A stretch of DNA of 64,000 bases, from contig NZ_JYLI01000011.1 in assembly GCF_001439785.1 (NCBI RefSeq), positions 124,001 through 188,000 of the forward strand, given 5' to 3'. The DNA is from Pseudomonas poae (GTDB lineage Bacteria; Pseudomonadota; Gammaproteobacteria; Pseudomonadales; Pseudomonadaceae). The translations under genes were made by a program, and so were the position numbers. The notes beneath the pieces were generated by a model, which did no database searches, had not been told where the DNA came from, and saw only the letters and a program-made list of their open reading frames with translations. Positions 25,867 through 36,928 of this stretch are shown piece by piece (positions within the stretch are counted from its first letter, which is position 1; each line of letters starts with the position of its first letter).

Positions 25867-26868
25867 ATGAAGTCATTCAAACGTACTTTGCTTGCCGCCA
25901 CCCTGGCGGTGCTCGCCCTGCCGGTGATGGCAGACCCCGCCCACCCGAAAATCGGCTTTTCCATTGACGACCTGCGCCTGGAGCGCTGGTCTCGCGACCG
26001 TGATTATTTCGTGGCGGCGGCGGAAAAACTCGATGCCAAGGTGTTTGTGCAATCGGCCGATGCCAATGAGCAAAAGCAGATTTCGCAGATCGAAAACCTG
26101 ATCTCCCGGGGCGTCGATGTGATCGTGATCGTGCCGTTCAACGCCACGGTGCTGACCAACGCGGTCGCCGAGGCCAAGAAGGCCGGGATCAAGGTGGTTT
26201 CCTATGACCGTCTGATTCTTAACGCGGACATTGACGCCTACATCTCCTTCGATAACGAAAAAGTCGGCGAGATGCAGGCCAGCGGCGTGCTGCAGGCGGC
26301 GCCCAAGGGCAATTACTTCCTGCTCGGCGGCGCCCCCACCGACAACAACGCCAAGGTGCTTCGCGAAGGCCAGATGAAGGTACTGCAACCGGCCATCGAC
26401 AAAGGCGATATCAAGATTGTCGGCCAGCAGTGGGTCAAGGAGTGGAACCCTACCGAAGCCCTGAGCATCGTCGAGAATGCCCTGACCCGGAACGACAACA
26501 AGATCGACGCCATCGTCGCCTCCAACGACGCCACCGCTGGCGGCGCCATCCAGGCCCTGGCCGCACAGAAGCTGGCGGGCAAGGTGCCGATCTCCGGGCA
26601 GGACGCCGACCTCGCCGCAATCAAGCGTGTGATCGACGGCACCCAGACCATGACGGTGTACAAGCCGCTCAAACTGATCGCCACCGAAGCCGCCAAACTC
26701 TCGGTGCAACTGGCCCGCAGCGAAAAACCGGCCTACAGCTCGCAGTACGACAATGGCAGTAAAAAGGTCGACACCATTTTGCTGACACCGACCCCGCTGA
26801 CCAAGGCCAACGTGGACCTGCTGGAGAAGGACGGCTTTTACACCAAAGAGCAGATCGGCGGGCAATGA
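25867..26868 (+). CDS. xylF: D-xylose ABC transporter, periplasmic binding protein
   Basis: A 333-residue type I periplasmic binding protein with a Sec signal ending VLALPVMA. Typical XylF stretches include [20 protein letters not shown], with the sugar-stacking tryptophan and charged ligands, [17 protein letters not shown], and [20 protein letters not shown]. It binds D-xylose and delivers it to XylGH. AAAAGGACGCACCATC precedes the ATG. It overlaps xylG by four bases. Confidence 0.95.
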   Translation: MKSFKRTLLAATLAVLALPVMADPAHPKIGFSIDDLRLERWSRDRDYFVAAAEKLDAKVFVQSADANEQKQISQIENLISRGVDVIVIVPFNATVLTNAVAEAKKAGIKVVSYDRLILNADIDAYISFDNEKVGEMQASGVLQAAPKGNYFLLGGAPTDNNAKVLREGQMKVLQPAIDKGDIKIVGQQWVKEWNPTEALSIVENALTRNDNKIDAIVASNDATAGGAIQALAAQKLAGKVPISGQDADLAAIKRVIDGTQTMTVYKPLKLIATEAAKLSVQLARSEKPAYSSQYDNGSKKVDTILLTPTPLTKANVDLLEKDGFYTKEQIGGQ

Positions 26869-28418
26869 CCGTCATGCCCGACTACCTGCTGCAAATGAAC
26901 GGCATCGTCAAACGCTTTGGCGGTGTCAATGCGCTGAACGGCATTGATCTCAAGGTACGCCCCGGCGAGTGCGTGGGCCTGTGCGGCGAGAACGGTGCCG
27001 GCAAATCCACGCTGATGAAGGTGCTGTCGGCGGTCTATCCGCACGGCACCTGGGAGGGCGAAATCCTCTGGGACGGGCAGCCGCTGCAGGCCCAATCCAT
27101 CCGCGAGACGGAAGCCGCCGGCATCGTCATCATCCACCAGGAACTGACGCTGGTGCCGGACCTTTCGGTGGCCGAGAACATCTTCATGGGCCACGAACTG
27201 ACCCTGCCCGGCGGGCGCATGAACTACCCGGCGATGCTGCACCGCGCCGAAGCGCTGATGCGTGAACTGAAAGTGCCGGACATGAACGTGGCGCTGCCGG
27301 TGTCGCAGTATGGCGGCGGCTATCAGCAACTGGTGGAGATCGCCAAGGCCCTCAACAAACAGGCGCGTCTGTTGATTCTCGACGAGCCCTCCTCGGCCTT
27401 GACCCGCTCGGAAATCGAAGTGCTGCTCGACATCATCAAGGGGCTCAAGGCCAAGGGCGTGGCCTGCGTGTACATCTCCCACAAGCTCGATGAAGTGGCG
27501 GCCGTGTGCGACACCATTGCGGTGATCCGCGACGGCAAGCACATCGCAACCACGGCCATGGCCGACATGGATATCCCGCAGATCATCACGCAGATGGTCG
27601 GGCGCGAAATGAGCAACCTCTACCCCGCCAGACCTGACGGGGTGGGCGAAGTGATCTTCGAGGCGCGCCACGTCACCTGCTACGACGTGGACAACCCCAG
27701 GCGCAAGCGCGTCGATGATATTTCCTTCGTGCTCAAGCGGGGTGAAATCCTCGGCATCGCAGGTCTTGTGGGCGCCGGGCGCACGGAGCTGGTGTCGGCG
27801 CTGTTCGGCGCCTACCCCGGCCGCTACAGCGCCGAGGTGTGGCTGGACGGGAACGTGATCGACACGCGCACGCCGCTCAAATCGATTCGCGCCGGGCTGT
27901 GCATGGTGCCCGAAGACCGCAAGCGCCAGGGCATCATTCCCGACCTGGGCGTGGGTCAGAACATCACCCTGGCGGTGCTCGACACCTACGCGCACCTGAC
28001 GCGCATCGATGCCGAGGCCGAACTGGGCAGCATCGACCAGCAGATCGCGCGCATGCACCTGAAAACCGCCAGCCCGTTCTTGCCGATCACCAGCCTCTCC
28101 GGCGGCAACCAGCAAAAGGCGGTGCTGGCGAAAATGCTGATGGCCAAACCCAAGGTGCTGATCCTCGACGAGCCCACACGCGGGGTGGACGTGGGCGCCA
28201 AATATGAGATCTACAAACTGATGGTCGCCCTCGCGGCCGAGGGCGTGGCAATCATCATGGTGTCGTCGGAACTGGCCGAAGTGCTGGGGGTGTCGAACCG
28301 CGTGCTGGTGATCGGCGACGGCCAGCTGCGCGGCGACTTCGTCAACCAAGGCCTCACCCAGGAACAGGTGCTCGCCGCTGCGCTCAGCCAACACAATAAT
28401 GATCGGAAGACCGCTTAG
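26865..28418 (+). CDS. xylG: xylose ABC transporter ATP-binding protein
   Basis: A 517-residue double ABC ATPase. First half: Walker [11 protein letters not shown] and Walker [12 protein letters not shown]. Second half: signature [15 protein letters not shown] and Walker [15 protein letters not shown]. The second Walker A region ([11 protein letters not shown]) is degenerate, as is normal for sugar ATPases of the RbsA/XylG group. The ATG at 26865 overlaps the xylF stop (ATGA); ATG 26874 is an alternative start. One residue separates it from xylH, so the three subunits are translated together. Confidence 0.95.
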   Translation: MTVMPDYLLQMNGIVKRFGGVNALNGIDLKVRPGECVGLCGENGAGKSTLMKVLSAVYPHGTWEGEILWDGQPLQAQSIRETEAAGIVIIHQELTLVPDLSVAENIFMGHELTLPGGRMNYPAMLHRAEALMRELKVPDMNVALPVSQYGGGYQQLVEIAKALNKQARLLILDEPSSALTRSEIEVLLDIIKGLKAKGVACVYISHKLDEVAAVCDTIAVIRDGKHIATTAMADMDIPQIITQMVGREMSNLYPARPDGVGEVIFEARHVTCYDVDNPRRKRVDDISFVLKRGEILGIAGLVGAGRTELVSALFGAYPGRYSAEVWLDGNVIDTRTPLKSIRAGLCMVPEDRKRQGIIPDLGVGQNITLAVLDTYAHLTRIDAEAELGSIDQQIARMHLKTASPFLPITSLSGGNQQKAVLAKMLMAKPKVLILDEPTRGVDVGAKYEIYKLMVALAAEGVAIIMVSSELAEVLGVSNRVLVIGDGQLRGDFVNQGLTQEQVLAAALSQHNNDRKTA

Positions 28419-29555
28419 ATGAATCAGGTCAAACAGCTTTTTACCCGCTACAAAATGCTCGCGCTGGTGATCGCCGTGGCGTTCATCTGGCTGTTTTTCA
28501 GTTGGCAGACCGAGGGCGGTTTTCTCACGCCGCGCAACCTGTCCAACCTGCTGCGGCAGATGTCGATCACCGGGATTCTGGCGTGCGGCATGGTGCTGGT
28601 GATCATCAGCGGCGAGATCGATTTGTCGGTGGGCTCGTTGCTCGGGTTGCTGGGCGGGCTGGCGGCGATTCTCGACGTGGTGTACCACGTCCCGCTGCTG
28701 GCCAACCTGAGCCTGGTGGCGTTGTGCGGGTTGATGATCGGCCTGGCTAACGGCTACATGACGGCGTATCTACGCATCCCTTCGTTCATCGTCGGTCTGG
28801 GCGGCATGCTGGCGTTTCGCGGGATTTTGCTGGGGATCACCGGCGGCACCACCATTGCGCCGGTGTCGCCGTCGCTGGTGTATGTGGGCCAGGGTTATCT
28901 GCCGCATGCGGTGGGAGTCGGGCTGGGGATTTTGCTGTTTGCACTCACCGTGTTTCTCACCTGGAAGCAACGGCGCAATCGCGCGCTGCACGGCCTGGCC
29001 GCGCATTCGCGGGTGCGTGACGGGCTGCGTGTGGTGCTGATCGGCGCGGTGCTGGCCGGGTTCGTCACCACCCTCAACAGCTACGACGGCATCCCGGTGC
29101 CGGTGCTGCTGTTGCTGGCGCTGCTCGGGGTGTTCAGCTACGTCACCAGCCAGACCGTGTTCGGCCGCCGGGTGTATGCAGTGGGCAGCAACATGGAGGC
29201 CACGCGGTTGTCGGGCATCAATGTGCAGGCGGTGAAGCTGTGGATCTTCGGCATCATGGGGGTGATGTGCGCCCTCGCCGGCCTGGTCAATACCGCGCGC
29301 CTGGCGGCCGGCTCGCCGTCGGCGGGGAATATGGGAGAGCTGGATGCGATTGCCGCGTGCTTTATCGGCGGGACGTCGATGCGCGGCGGTTCGGGCACGG
29401 TGTACGGCGCGCTGCTGGGAGCGCTGGTGATTACCAGCCTGGATAACGGCATGTCGATGCTGGACGTGGACAGTTACTGGCAGATGATCGTCAAGGGCAG
29501 CATATTGGTGTTGGCGGTGTGGGTGGATGTGAGCACACGCACGGGGCGGCGCTGA
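28419..29555 (+). CDS. xylH: xylose ABC transporter permease
   Basis: A 378-residue polytopic membrane protein with about ten hydrophobic helices and the RbsC/XylH pattern (SGEIDLSVGSLLGL near 65, SGINVQAVKLWIFGIMG near 265, GGTSMRGGSGTVYGAL near 315). It forms the homodimeric channel of the xylose importer. Transport and isomerisation genes end here; no xylulokinase gene follows. Confidence 0.95.
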   Translation: MNQVKQLFTRYKMLALVIAVAFIWLFFSWQTEGGFLTPRNLSNLLRQMSITGILACGMVLVIISGEIDLSVGSLLGLLGGLAAILDVVYHVPLLANLSLVALCGLMIGLANGYMTAYLRIPSFIVGLGGMLAFRGILLGITGGTTIAPVSPSLVYVGQGYLPHAVGVGLGILLFALTVFLTWKQRRNRALHGLAAHSRVRDGLRVVLIGAVLAGFVTTLNSYDGIPVPVLLLLALLGVFSYVTSQTVFGRRVYAVGSNMEATRLSGINVQAVKLWIFGIMGVMCALAGLVNTARLAAGSPSAGNMGELDAIAACFIGGTSMRGGSGTVYGALLGALVITSLDNGMSMLDVDSYWQMIVKGSILVLAVWVDVSTRTGRR

Positions 29556-29585
29556 ACCCCAGTCTCACTACTACCACATAACCCT

Positions 29586-29610
29586 GTGGGAGGGGGCTTG
29601 CCCCTCCCAC
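29586..29610. terminator. 10-bp perfect hairpin after xylH
   Basis: GTGGGAGGGG pairs with CCCCTCCCAC over a five-base loop, followed by ATTT. It lies between convergent xylH and the binding-protein gene. The sequence is a minimal form of the family B repeat and probably acts as a bidirectional terminator or mRNA stabiliser. Confidence 0.55.
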
Positions 29611-29648
29611 ATTTGACTGCATTTCAAGGCGTGTTCCGAGTGGTCTCC

Positions 29649-30569
29649 CTATTCAAACGCCTGGCGATTCTCCGGGGTGATCAACTTGAACGGCACCCAC
29701 ACCACCGTCGACTCCAGCACTTCGCCGCGCACCAGGCGCAGCGCGGTGTCCACGGCGCCACTGGCCTGGCCGGCGGCATCCTGGAACACGCTGACCGCCA
29801 TCTTGCCCTCGGCCATCAATTTCAACCCGTCCGGTGTGCCGTCGATGCCGCCAACCCAATAGTCCCTGGCCTGCTTGCCGGCCTTTTCCAGCCCCATGAT
29901 CGCGCCGATCGCCATTTCGTCGTTATTGGCCGCAATGATCGAAAAATCAACACCCTGCTTGAGCCAATCGATGACAATCGTGGCGGCCTGGCTACGTTCC
30001 CAGTTACCGACCTTTTTCTGTACCACTTTCATATCCGGGTACTTGGCGACGACTTTTTCCACATCCTCGGTGCGCATCAGGGAAGACGCGTTGGCTGGGT
30101 CGCCCACCAGAATCACTACGTTGCCTTTATAACCGGCACGGCGCGCCAACTCTTCCATCTGCAAAGTGCCCGACTCCAGTTCGTTGGAGCCGACGAACGC
30201 GGTCTGCGCCGGCCACTTTTCCGGGTTCGGGTTGCGGTTGACGAATACCAGCGGGATCTTGGCCTCTGAAGCCAACTGCATCATTTGCGCTGCACTTTTG
30301 CCGTCAACCATCGCGATGATGATCGCATCCACCTTGGAATTGACCAGATTGCGAAATTGGCGCATCTGCAAATCAATACTGTCTTTGCCATTTTCCATAA
30401 AGATATCGGCATTCATGACGCTGGCCTGTTGCTGCACACCATTGCGCAGCAGGGTCTGGAAGTTATCGTCGTATTTTGCCATCCCCACGCCCAGCAAGGG
30501 CGTGGCGGCCTGGGTGAGGCCCGGGACGAACAGCGTCGCGCCCAGCGCGAGCATTAACCATGCTTTCAT
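29649..30569 (-). CDS. orphan sugar-binding periplasmic protein (RbsB-like)
   Basis: A 306-residue type I periplasmic binding protein with a Sec signal ending PGLTQAA. It has the pattern IDLQMRQFRNLVNSKVDAII, LVFVNRNP and IIAANNDEMAIGAIMGLEKAG of the ribose/galactose/inositol-binding group. I start at ATG 30569, seven bases after AGGAG. No ATPase or permease gene lies beside it; instead a chemoreceptor gene ends 17 bases upstream in the same direction. A role as ligand carrier for that receptor, as RbsB and MglB serve Trg, is likely (inference). The sugar cannot be read from sequence. Confidence 0.85.
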   Translation of the reverse strand: MKAWLMLALGATLFVPGLTQAATPLLGVGMAKYDDNFQTLLRNGVQQQASVMNADIFMENGKDSIDLQMRQFRNLVNSKVDAIIIAMVDGKSAAQMMQLASEAKIPLVFVNRNPNPEKWPAQTAFVGSNELESGTLQMEELARRAGYKGNVVILVGDPANASSLMRTEDVEKVVAKYPDMKVVQKKVGNWERSQAATIVIDWLKQGVDFSIIAANNDEMAIGAIMGLEKAGKQARDYWVGGIDGTPDGLKLMAEGKMAVSVFQDAAGQASGAVDTALRLVRGEVLESTVVWVPFKLITPENRQAFE

Positions 30570-30586
30570 GTTCTGACTCCTGCGGC

Positions 30587-32572
30587 TCAAACGCTGAAAT
30601 GATGGAGCAGCTCGCGCTGCACTTTAGCCATGTCCGACAGTTCCTGGCTGCTGATGGCGGACTGCTCCGCACCGCTGGCGGTCTGTTGGGCCGAATCGTT
30701 GATCTGAATGACCATCCGACTGGTTTCCTGCACCGTGGCACTTTGCTGCTCGGTGGCGGCGGCAATCTGAATATTCATGTCGCGGATGCTGTCGACCGCG
30801 CCGCTCATGGAGAGCAACAGGTCACCGGCGCCCGAGGCCAGCGACACGCATTGACTGGACTGCACCTGACTTTCATTCATGACGTGCACCACCGAATGAA
30901 TTTTTTCCTGCATGAGCCCGATCATGTCCTGAATTTCGCTGGTCGAGGTCTGCGTACGGCTGGCCAGGGAGCGCACTTCATCGGCCACAACCGCAAACCC
31001 ACGCCCTTGCTCGCCGGCACGGGCCGCTTCAATCGCCGCATTCAGGGCCAGCAGATTGGTCTGTTCGGCGATGGTGCGAATGGCCACCACAATGCCCTCG
31101 ATGTTCTGCCCGTACTTCTGCAACTCATCGGTCACCTGCGTGGCTTTGTTCACCTGCTCGGCCTGCTGGCGGATATTGACGATGGTCTCCGCCACGCGCT
31201 CCTGCACCCGGTGCGTGAGATCACTCGTGTCGTCCACCGCCTGGCGCGTGTCCTGCGCGCGCCGCGCAACCTCTTCGACCGTGCTTTCCATCTGTGTCAT
31301 GGCCGAAGCGGCCGATTGCAAGCGGTCCTTCTGCTCATCCACCACGCGGGTGGTCTGCTCGCTGTTCAAGGCGTTGCTTCCAGCGGTGACGGCCAGCGCA
31401 TCGGCAGAGCTGATCAATTCACGGAAGGTCTTCTGCAGGGCTTTGGTCAATTCGTTCAGATAACCGCCCAACTCACCGAACTCATCCTTACGGCTGACAT
31501 CGAAACTGACCCGCATGTCCCCGGCGGTAAGTGTCTTGAGTACATCGCGAAAGGCCGCCAACGGACGCCGCAAGCTGAAAGCGACCCACGTACCAATCGC
31601 CAACGCTGCCAGCACCGCCAGCACGCACGCGATCAACAGCAAGCTGCGGCTGGTGCCAATCGTGGCATTGGCCGAGTGACTGGCCTGGTTGGCGACCTCC
31701 AGGGACTGGCTGCCAAACTCGCCAATTCGCTCCAGGGTGGCCTTGAGCGCCGCGTCCACGGCATCGCGTTGCTGCTGCACTTGCGCTGCCAGTTTCGCCT
31801 CCACCTGATAGGCCTGGAACAGACCGTCAGGGGCGGTCAGGTCCGTGAGCAGGCGATTGACCATGACGCCGGCAATCCGGCCGACTCTCGGATCAATCGC
31901 CGTCAGGGCCTGGGCGCGCGTGCTGATCACTTCGTCCTGCAGGTTGAGCACGCGCTGTAATTTATCAATGGCGGGCGTGACGGAATGAGCCGCGAAGCCA
32001 TCGTAGGATTTGTTGACTTCCAACAGCAGTTTTTCTGCGGCCGCCACCTGCTGCGGCTCGCCGGCACTGCGCGCCTGCGCGATGTAATCACGCAGATAGC
32101 TGGTCAACTGCATCGCCTGCGCACTGCTGTAGCCTTGCAGTTTGCGGGTCAGTACCCACTGCTGCACATGCTGCAAGTGAGACGTCATCAACGCCTGCGC
32201 CTGTTCGGCGTAGGCCCCTACCTGTTGACGCTGCTGCGCCAGATTCGCCCGCAACGCCTCATGCTCGCCGGTATAGGCCAGGGTGCTGTCGAGTAATTGG
32301 TTGAACAGGGTGATGCTCTCGGTAAACGGGCGCTTGCCGTCCTCGATCTGCTTGGGGTCGGTGCTGATCTGAATGGCCAGCAACGCCTGGTTGGCGCGCA
32401 GGATGTGCACGTACAACTCACTGGCGGCCCGGCTCAAGGGTGCCGATTGGCCGGTGATGGTGGACAAGCGACTGCTGATGGACTGCGTGTTCTGATAGCT
32501 GATCCCTGCCATGATCAGCAGCAACAGCACCAACACCGCAAATCCACCGATCACGCGCTGCAATATGGTCAT
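30587..32572 (-). CDS. methyl-accepting chemotaxis protein with large helical sensor domain
   Basis: A 661-residue transducer from ATG 32572 (AGGGG upstream). An N-terminal membrane helix (about 8-28) is followed by a roughly 270-residue, all-helical periplasmic domain of the HBM size class, a second membrane helix, HAMP, and a signalling domain with the highly conserved hairpin tip ([20 protein letters not shown]) and [16 protein letters not shown]. It senses ligands in the periplasm and controls CheA. The downstream binding-protein gene is probably co-transcribed. Confidence 0.92.
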   Translation of the reverse strand: MTILQRVIGGFAVLVLLLLIMAGISYQNTQSISSRLSTITGQSAPLSRAASELYVHILRANQALLAIQISTDPKQIEDGKRPFTESITLFNQLLDSTLAYTGEHEALRANLAQQRQQVGAYAEQAQALMTSHLQHVQQWVLTRKLQGYSSAQAMQLTSYLRDYIAQARSAGEPQQVAAAEKLLLEVNKSYDGFAAHSVTPAIDKLQRVLNLQDEVISTRAQALTAIDPRVGRIAGVMVNRLLTDLTAPDGLFQAYQVEAKLAAQVQQQRDAVDAALKATLERIGEFGSQSLEVANQASHSANATIGTSRSLLLIACVLAVLAALAIGTWVAFSLRRPLAAFRDVLKTLTAGDMRVSFDVSRKDEFGELGGYLNELTKALQKTFRELISSADALAVTAGSNALNSEQTTRVVDEQKDRLQSAASAMTQMESTVEEVARRAQDTRQAVDDTSDLTHRVQERVAETIVNIRQQAEQVNKATQVTDELQKYGQNIEGIVVAIRTIAEQTNLLALNAAIEAARAGEQGRGFAVVADEVRSLASRTQTSTSEIQDMIGLMQEKIHSVVHVMNESQVQSSQCVSLASGAGDLLLSMSGAVDSIRDMNIQIAAATEQQSATVQETSRMVIQINDSAQQTASGAEQSAISSQELSDMAKVQRELLHHFSV

Positions 32573-32696
32573 GGCTACCCCTTTTTGATTTTTATTCGTT
32601 GGCCTGAACGACGACCAGGCGTGCACCTAGTGGCTGTATCGGCCCGGCGGGCGGGGACTTGAGCGCTGAAGACGGATTGAAAAGCGGTAAAAAAAA

Positions 32697-32722
32697 GTGG
32701 GAAGGAGCAAGCCCCCTCCCAC
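32697..32722. repeat. short family B repeat unit
   Basis: GTGGGAAGG and CCCTCCCAC form an imperfect stem in the gap between levansucrase and the chemoreceptor (32573-32771). A run of seven A lies just before it, so on the minus strand it would resemble a rho-independent terminator for the levansucrase transcript. Confidence 0.5.
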
Positions 32723-32771
32723 CGTTGGATCGGTTTACACCTGATGAGTCAGGCCGATTTTTACACGGCGG

Positions 32772-34022
32772 TCACGGGTTCAACACCACATCGCGCATCG
32801 CGGGGATGTAACCGTAGTCGTAAGCCTCCTGCACAAACGAGCGATCGCCCTTCAATACAATCCTCACCGTGGGCGCTTCGGTGCCGCCGATGCGGAAGTC
32901 GTCACCGGTGGTGGGCACGCTTTCGATAAAGGACGTCACCAGGCCATTGGGCATCACGCAATGAGAATAGGTCTGGAACGGCTGCGACGGTGGATTGCCT
33001 AGCACCAGCCCGGAGGCGTTCATCGGCGTGTAAGGGCCAAACAGGCGGTCGCCGACAAAACCGTAGACGCCATCAGGGCCGGTCACCCCATCCGCGTAGG
33101 TGAATTTATGACTGATGGTGAACAGGTAGTATTTGCCGTCCTGGAACACATAATGCGGCCGCTCGGTTTGATCGTTCACCCCCACGGCAGTGACCAGCGG
33201 CGGCAGGATTTCCCATTCGTCGCCGGCAAGGTCCTTGGCGACGGCGAGGCCGATGCAGCCGACCTGATAGCGCGCACCCCCCACGCCCTCGTGCCCAGGC
33301 GGCACCAGGCCCAGCTCATTCGGGCCCACGTCGTGGGTGCCGCGTTCGCCGGCGACGTTGCCTTCAAACACCATATACAACTTGCCATCCACCGGGTCGA
33401 TAAACGGGCTGGGGTCGCGAAAGTTCCAGGTCGAGTTCTGCGCTTCGGTCTGGTAATAAGTGCCGTCTGCCTCGAATAGCGCCTTGACCTGGGTGAAGCC
33501 GCGTAGCTCCACACCGTTATCGGACGTGACGATTTGGCCTCTGACCTTGGCGATGGTCGCACCTGGGGTGACGCAGGTGTAATACAGGTCGATGTCGCCG
33601 TTGTTATTGAGCAGGATCGGGGTGCCGGCCCATTCACGCGTGGTCGGTGATACCCCTTCGCCCATGACCCGGCCACCGAAGATCCAGTCCTTGCCGGTGC
33701 GCGAGTACCAGTAGCAGATGCGCGCATGGCCATGGCGATCTTCCCAATCGCGCTTGATGTCGTAACGGCCGTCGGCATTGATGAACTGTGGATCGTGGGG
33801 ACGACGGTCAGCCGTCAGGGTGAAAATGACGGACCAGCCGTTGACCGAAACCACCGTGCCATCCAGCGTGCGCAACGGCATGGTGTCCCAAATAAAGACC
33901 TTGTCGCTCATCACTGGAAAGTCGGCAGGCACCAACGGCTGGGTGGTGGTCGGGTCGTTTTCGTTGACTTTGAGCGCATCGGCGCGCGTCCAGCGAGTGG
34001 GGATGATCGTTGTGTGTTTCAT
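32772..34022 (-). CDS. lsc: levansucrase (glycoside hydrolase family 68)
   Basis: A 416-residue enzyme without a classical signal peptide, as in Pseudomonas and Erwinia levansucrases. The three catalytic positions of GH68 are visible: nucleophile Asp46 in [10 protein letters not shown], the transition-state Asp in NFRDPSPF near 203, and the acid/base Glu in [10 protein letters not shown] near 287. It splits sucrose outside the cell and polymerises the fructose into levan. AAAAGGACTTAACG precedes the ATG. It is monocistronic, and its upstream gap carries a LexA-like palindrome (34117-34136). Confidence 0.95.
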   Translation of the reverse strand: MKHTTIIPTRWTRADALKVNENDPTTTQPLVPADFPVMSDKVFIWDTMPLRTLDGTVVSVNGWSVIFTLTADRRPHDPQFINADGRYDIKRDWEDRHGHARICYWYSRTGKDWIFGGRVMGEGVSPTTREWAGTPILLNNNGDIDLYYTCVTPGATIAKVRGQIVTSDNGVELRGFTQVKALFEADGTYYQTEAQNSTWNFRDPSPFIDPVDGKLYMVFEGNVAGERGTHDVGPNELGLVPPGHEGVGGARYQVGCIGLAVAKDLAGDEWEILPPLVTAVGVNDQTERPHYVFQDGKYYLFTISHKFTYADGVTGPDGVYGFVGDRLFGPYTPMNASGLVLGNPPSQPFQTYSHCVMPNGLVTSFIESVPTTGDDFRIGGTEAPTVRIVLKGDRSFVQEAYDYGYIPAMRDVVLNP

Positions 34023-34116
34023 CGTTAAGTCCTTTTAATCGTGGTGAATTAATCCATTACTGCACACAGTGCCTGGCGTGGCTGACGTGACCCTTCCTGG
34101 GTGATCAGCACTTAAA

Positions 34117-34136
34117 TACTGTGCTTATATACAGTA
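34117..34136. promoter_or_regulatory. LexA-type SOS box upstream of levansucrase
   Basis: TACTGTGCTTATATACAGTA has perfect CTGT-N8-ACAG arms with AT-rich spacer and fits the gamma-proteobacterial LexA consensus. The mirror extends to AATACTGT/ACAGTATT (34115-34138). It lies 95 bases before the levansucrase start; the only promoter that can use it is that of levansucrase, because the gene on the other side (mmsA) ends here. Confidence 0.6.
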
Positions 34137-34175
34137 TTCGGCGTTCGCCACGCCGTCAACCCTTGCGCCAAAAAA

Positions 34176-34266
34176 ATGTGGGAGGGCGCTTGCTCCCGAT
34201 GGCGGTCTGTCAGTCATGCCGATGTCGACTGATTTACCGCTATCGGGAGCAAGCCTCCTCCCACAT
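34176..34266. repeat. REP/BIME-type inverted repeat, family B
   Basis: ATGTGGGAGGGCGCTTGCTC is mirrored by GAGCAAGCCTCCTCCCACAT across about 50 bases, between mmsA's 3' end and the levansucrase promoter. Same family as 10901-10994 and 11653-11748. It may separate the two transcripts. Confidence 0.75.
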
Positions 34267-34290
34267 GGGTCCTGGAGTGCCTGTTGAATC

Positions 34291-35790
34291 CTATTTAGAG
34301 ACCGGCATCGCAAACTCCGCGCCCTGCTCGATGCTCTCTGACCAGCGCTGCATGATCGACTTCTGTTTGGTGTAGAAGCGCACGCCCTCAGTGCCGTAGG
34401 CATGCATGTCGCCAAACAGGCTTTTCTTCCAGCCGCCGAACCCGTGCCACGCCATCGGCACCGGGATCGGCACATTGATGCCGACCATGCCCACTTCGAT
34501 GCGCCGCGCGAACTCACGGGCGATGTTGCCGTCGCGGGTGAAGCAGCTCACGCCGTTGCCGAATTCGTGGTCGTTGACCAGTTGCACGGCTTCGGCGAAG
34601 TCATTGACCCGCACGCAGGCCAGCACCGGGCCGAAGATTTCTTCGCGGTAGATGCTCATCTCTTTGGTCACGTGATCGAACAGCGTCGCGCCGAGCCAGA
34701 AACCGTTTTCCAGGCCGGGTTCGGAGGGCACGTAGTCACGGCCGTCGAGCAGCAACCGGGCGCCGGCCTGCACGCCCTGTTCGATGTAGCCACTGATGCG
34801 TTCCAGCGCCGCACGGGAAACAATCGGGCCCATTTCGGCCTTGAGGTCGCGGCCATCGGTGATGCGTAACTGCCTGGCACGTTCGGTCAGCGCGGTGACC
34901 ACTTTATCGCCCACATCGCCCACCAGCACCGCCACGGAGATGGCCATGCACCGCTCGCCGGCACTGCCGTAGGCGGCGCCCATCAATGCGTCGACGGTTT
35001 TTTCAATATCGGCGTCGGGCATCACCACCATGTGGTTTTTCGCACCGCCCAGGCCCTGCACGCGCTTGCCGTTGCGCGCGCCGGTCTCGTAGATGTAGTG
35101 GGCAATCGGCGTTGAGCCGACAAAGCTCACGGCCTTGACGTCCGGGTGTTCAAGCAGCGCGTCCACCGCTTCCTTGTCGCCCTGCACCACGTTGAACACG
35201 CCCTGGGGCAAGCCGGCTTCGCGCAGCAGCTCGGCCATGAACAGCGAGGCGCTCGGGTCGGTGGGGCTGGGTTTGAGGATGAAGGTGTTGCCGGCGGCAA
35301 TGGCGATCGGGTACATCCACATTGGCACCATCACCGGAAAATTGAACGGCGTCACGCCCGCCACCACGCCCAGGGGCTGGCGCAGGGTCCAGTTGTCCAT
35401 GCCGCGGGACACTTGGTCGGAGTGTTCACCCTTGAGCAGATTCGGAATGCCACAGGCGAATTCGAGAATGTCGATACCACGGTCGACTTCGCCCTGGGCA
35501 TCGGTGAACACCTTGCCGTGCTCGGCAACGATGATGCTGGCCAGCTCGTCCTTGCGCTCACGCAGCAGGTGCAGGTACTGAAACAACACGCGGGCGCGGC
35601 GGATCGGCGGCGTGTCGGCCCAGTCGGCAAAGGCGGCCTGGGCGGCGGCAACGGCTTCGCCCACGGTGTCGCGACTGGCCAGGGCGACGCGGCCGGTCAC
35701 TTCGCCGGTGGCCGGGTTATAGACGTCCTGATAGCGATCATCGCGGCTGACGCGCTGGTCGTTGATGTAATGCTCAAGGGTGGTAATCAT
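34291..35790 (-). CDS. mmsA: methylmalonate-semialdehyde dehydrogenase (CoA-acylating)
   Basis: A 499-residue aldehyde dehydrogenase. The catalytic Cys sits in [18 protein letters not shown] near 285, the MmsA form. [38 protein letters not shown] and the C-terminal [19 protein letters not shown] are also diagnostic of this subfamily. It oxidises (methyl)malonate semialdehyde to propionyl- or acetyl-CoA in valine, inositol and pyrimidine breakdown. I start at ATG 35790 ([11 protein letters not shown]). No mmsB lies beside it. A LysR regulator is divergent, 110 bases away. Confidence 0.93.
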   Translation of the reverse strand: MITTLEHYINDQRVSRDDRYQDVYNPATGEVTGRVALASRDTVGEAVAAAQAAFADWADTPPIRRARVLFQYLHLLRERKDELASIIVAEHGKVFTDAQGEVDRGIDILEFACGIPNLLKGEHSDQVSRGMDNWTLRQPLGVVAGVTPFNFPVMVPMWMYPIAIAAGNTFILKPSPTDPSASLFMAELLREAGLPQGVFNVVQGDKEAVDALLEHPDVKAVSFVGSTPIAHYIYETGARNGKRVQGLGGAKNHMVVMPDADIEKTVDALMGAAYGSAGERCMAISVAVLVGDVGDKVVTALTERARQLRITDGRDLKAEMGPIVSRAALERISGYIEQGVQAGARLLLDGRDYVPSEPGLENGFWLGATLFDHVTKEMSIYREEIFGPVLACVRVNDFAEAVQLVNDHEFGNGVSCFTRDGNIAREFARRIEVGMVGINVPIPVPMAWHGFGGWKKSLFGDMHAYGTEGVRFYTKQKSIMQRWSESIEQGAEFAMPVSK

Positions 35791-35900
35791 GGCAGCGGAT
35801 CCCGGGTCGGTTAGCGTCGGCACCTACCATAGGCTTCCGCTTTGTTCCAAACCAGAGCAGAATCCAGAACTGATTGTGCACACAGGCGAACAATTGCCCC

Positions 35901-36872
35901 ATGGAAAAAACCGAAATCGAAGGCCTGTGGACCCATATCCGCTGGCTCTCCGTGCTGGAAGAGCATGGCACCTACACCGCCGCCGCTGCGCGCCTGGGCG
36001 TAAGCAAATCGGCGGTGAGCCAACGCATTTCCGAGCTGGAAGCCGCCACCGGCACCCGCCTGGTCACCCGCACCACACGCAGCGTGCGGCTCACCGACGC
36101 GGGGCGGTCACTGACCCGTGAAGTGCGCAGCGCCTACGAGCACATCGCCCGCAGTTTTTCCTCGGTGCGCGATTGGGCAGGAGAAATTCGCGGCCTGGTG
36201 CGCCTCACCGCGCCGGTCGCATTCGCGCGCCAGCAACTGGTGCCGCACCTGCCCGAATTCCTGCGTCAGCACCCACAGGTTCGCATTCAGCTGGACGTGT
36301 CCGATGCCTTGAGCTCACTCGCCGCCGAAGGCTATGACCTGGCCGTGCGCCACGGCTTCCAGGTGCCGGAAACCCATGTCGCCTGGAAACTCTGCGACAC
36401 CACCTCGGTGCTGGTCGCCACCCAGGACTATCTGCACCGCCACGGCGAACCCCGCGAACCCGCCGACCTCATTGCCCACAACTGCCTCTACTATCCGCGC
36501 GGCGCCGACCAGCCCGCGTGGACCTTCGAGCGCGGCGTTAAAAAGACAGAACGCGTCACCGTGCCCATTGCCGGCAGTTTCTCCACCAATAACAGCGAGG
36601 CACTGCGTGACTCGGCGCTCAATCACCTGGGCATCGCCCTGCTTCCGGATTTCAGCGCCCACGCGGCGCTGGCCAGCGGTACGCTGACGCAAGTGCTCAA
36701 GGGATGGCGATTGAAAGGCGCATTCGCCGATGAAATCCACTTGATACGGCCGTATTCGCCCCATGTGCCGAAGGCGGTGAGTGCATTGGTGCTTTTTTTG
36801 AAAGAGCAGCTGTCGGCAGGCTTTGGTCCTGGTGGTGACGCTGAGCGGCAGGTTGCGAAGAAATCCGATTGA
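35901..36872 (+). CDS. LysR-family transcriptional regulator
   Basis: A 323-residue regulator with an N-terminal winged helix (LEEHGTYTAAAARLGVSKSA, then RISELEAATGTRLVTRTTR) and a substrate-binding effector domain from about 95. It resembles the CrgA/AaeR-like subgroup. ATG 35901 fits the helix start. Divergence from mmsA suggests that it regulates that gene; the inducer is unknown. Confidence 0.9.
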   Translation: MEKTEIEGLWTHIRWLSVLEEHGTYTAAAARLGVSKSAVSQRISELEAATGTRLVTRTTRSVRLTDAGRSLTREVRSAYEHIARSFSSVRDWAGEIRGLVRLTAPVAFARQQLVPHLPEFLRQHPQVRIQLDVSDALSSLAAEGYDLAVRHGFQVPETHVAWKLCDTTSVLVATQDYLHRHGEPREPADLIAHNCLYYPRGADQPAWTFERGVKKTERVTVPIAGSFSTNNSEALRDSALNHLGIALLPDFSAHAALASGTLTQVLKGWRLKGAFADEIHLIRPYSPHVPKAVSALVLFLKEQLSAGFGPGGDAERQVAKKSD

Positions 36873-36928
36873 ATATTTTTTGAAAATGCTGCGATGCGTA
36901 GGATATTTCACACAGTTTTCACAGGCGG

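Noticed and set aside
26838-28688. 616-codon minus-strand frame across xylG
   Set aside because: Antisense shadow of the clear XylG ATPase; composition (His, Asp, Gln) is that of reversed codons.
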